Assembly (NCBI GenBank): GCA_002803225.1
Contig: NXFV01001485.1
Location: 1-33,864 of the forward strand
DNA length: 33,864 nt
Source: Gamarada debralockiae
Lineage: Eukaryota; Ascomycota; Leotiomycetes; Helotiales; Hyphodiscaceae
Direction of reading: 5' to 3'
Positions 32,821 through 33,864 of the stretch are shown piece after piece (the first letter of the stretch is position 1; each line of letters begins with the position of its first letter). The notes under the pieces were generated by a model. It had not been told where the DNA came from, ran no database searches, and saw only the letters and a list, made by a program, of their open reading frames with translations. The translations under genes were made by a program, and so were the position numbers.

Positions 32821-33477
32821 GGATATGATGGCAAATGCAAGAGGTTTGGAAGGTAATGAGATGTTAATGGAGTAGTGGTCTGGTAGAATGGCTTAGATCA
32901 GAAACGTATATAATGACTGCTCTAATAATTTATTGCGAATTAGGAAAGCTACAATTCCTCAACGGCTTGCCCAAGCAGTTTAAGACATCAAGCCACGGAT
33001 TCTCAAGCTTTGATTGGAAGGTGTCGCTTCATGTCATTTCAGCCATTCGGTGCTCAGTGGCGCCTCTCAGCTTCCCTCACCCCTCACCGTCGAACCTCCA
33101 CGCAGTGTTTTTAGTAGTGCAAAGTAGTAATATATGACCAATAATTGAAGTTTGTATTATTACTACCATAATGACGTATTAGTATGATATTATATGAGAT
33201 CTAGGAAAGGGTTTATAATATTATACTATAATTATCATATATAATATCATAAATATCGTATCAAAACCATAACTCACTACCGCGCTGTCGCCTTCCCCTA
33301 CGCAACCACTACAACCTTCGGTATTTTTATAACCTCCCTTATTCCCTTCAATAGCTCTGCCTCTTGCTCTTTGTCTGGTATATGATCGTAAATCTAGGAG
33401 CTTCTGGACTTTGGTTAAGCAGGAGCTCTACGACCTTGTCGGCGTACAGGAGGTACAAATTGTAGTTATACAATAGG

Positions 33478-33557
33478 GTCCTCTATACCTTCGAACTACT
33501 CGCTAAGGAGTATAGAAAGTACAGAGGACTCAGCTAGCAATGAAGCTCTATTGCTAG
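33478..33557. repeat. nested inverted repeats in AT-rich repeat-like DNA
   Basis: GTCCTCT (33478-33484) pairs with AGAGGAC (33523-33529), and inside it CTATAC (33483-33488) with GTATAG (33510-33515). Directly after, CTAGCAAT (33534-33541) pairs with ATTGCTAG (33550-33557) over an 8-base loop; GCTCT/AGAGC offers a competing pairing. Confidence 0.6.
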
Positions 33558-33864
33558 AGCCTAATAGCATAAAAGGGAGACGTTATTGTTAATGATTAGA
33601 AGGCATGATAATAGTAGTGTTAATAGTAGGTTTATATAGCAGGAAGAAAATCAGGCTCTCTAGGGCTAAGCGACTATCACGTGGCAATTGTCCTCCTAAC
33701 TCTTCGACAATTATTTATTTAATAACAAACTAATATATTATAATAATACCTTTATTAGTAAAAAGTAATCAATCAAGGGAGTAAACTTCTGTAAACAGCA
33801 TTTTTTTATGTCTATTATTAATGGTTCAATAAGTAATCTAAGTTAGGGCGGATCATAATTAAAC

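Larger units (their letters stand above)
32729..33864. other. AT-rich right end, no gene
   Basis: After the minisatellite there is no supportable gene. From about 33130 the DNA becomes strongly AT-rich (TATAATATTATAC-like runs), with a more GC-rich island at 33280-33560 holding inverted repeats, then AT-rich again. It looks like an old, mutated repeat, but no transposase can be read. Confidence 0.5.

Noticed and set aside
1..33864. Possibility of a secondary-metabolite cluster or a coordinated defence operon
   Set aside because: No PKS, NRPS, terpene synthase, transporter or pathway regulator; genes are of unrelated housekeeping and accessory types.
1..33864. tRNA, 5S rRNA and CRISPR search by eye
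   Set aside because: TTCGA-like and palindromic strings occur, but none with matching A box, stems or spaced repeats.

Overview
The window is nuclear DNA from a filamentous ascomycete (Pezizomycotina). The evidence is many short introns (about 40-134 nt, GT...AG, with CTAAC/CTGAC-like branch sites), A-rich contexts before ATG, and fungus-specific families: HET, Clr5-ankyrin, a HET-associated kinase type, and a Kex2-processed secreted peptide. Leotiomycetes/Helotiales is my best guess for the class, but nothing here proves it. I rebuilt the gene models by hand by joining exons so that frame and family motifs stay continuous. I found no convincing tRNA, rRNA or CRISPR.

Left accessory end (1-7.7 kb). 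Two decayed enzyme genes lie head to head: a DUF4863 (4-hydroxylaminobenzoate lyase-like) pseudogene on minus and a zinc-type medium-chain oxidoreductase pseudogene on plus. A four-exon Clr5-ankyrin gene on minus follows. Next comes a long gene-poor stretch with a cluster of perfect small inverted repeats (6.16-6.35 kb) and a small two-exon gene of unknown function.

Central part (9.4-21.3 kb). A DUF427 gene has five exons, one of only 11 nt. Next to it are NSE1 (SMC5/6 complex) and an intact HET-domain gene facing, tail to tail, a decayed kinase of the type found in fungal incompatibility loci. About 2.3 kb without a gene follows, then a neutral ceramidase and, convergent with it, HGH1 (the eEF2 folding chaperone). 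NSE1, HGH1 and ceramidase are ordinary housekeeping or broadly conserved genes.

Right part (21.3-33.9 kb). A 58-residue secreted precursor, shorter than usual ORF cut-offs, carries a signal peptide, a Lys-Arg site and a 26-residue mature peptide with a C-C-CC-C-C arrangement. It is followed by a dihydroxyacetone kinase relative with only the DhaK (substrate) half, a possible relic of a second secreted protein, a membrane-anchored GH16 glucanase with nine exons, and a 929-residue multi-pass family 2 glycosyltransferase with a 17-bp minisatellite just after its stop. The last ~0.7 kb is AT-rich, repeat-like DNA with nested inverted repeats.

There is no sign of one coordinated operon-like system; fungal genes here are individually transcribed. 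The items most worth following are the cryptic secreted Cys-rich peptide, the HET/kinase-relic pair, the DhaK-only protein and the 11-nt exon.
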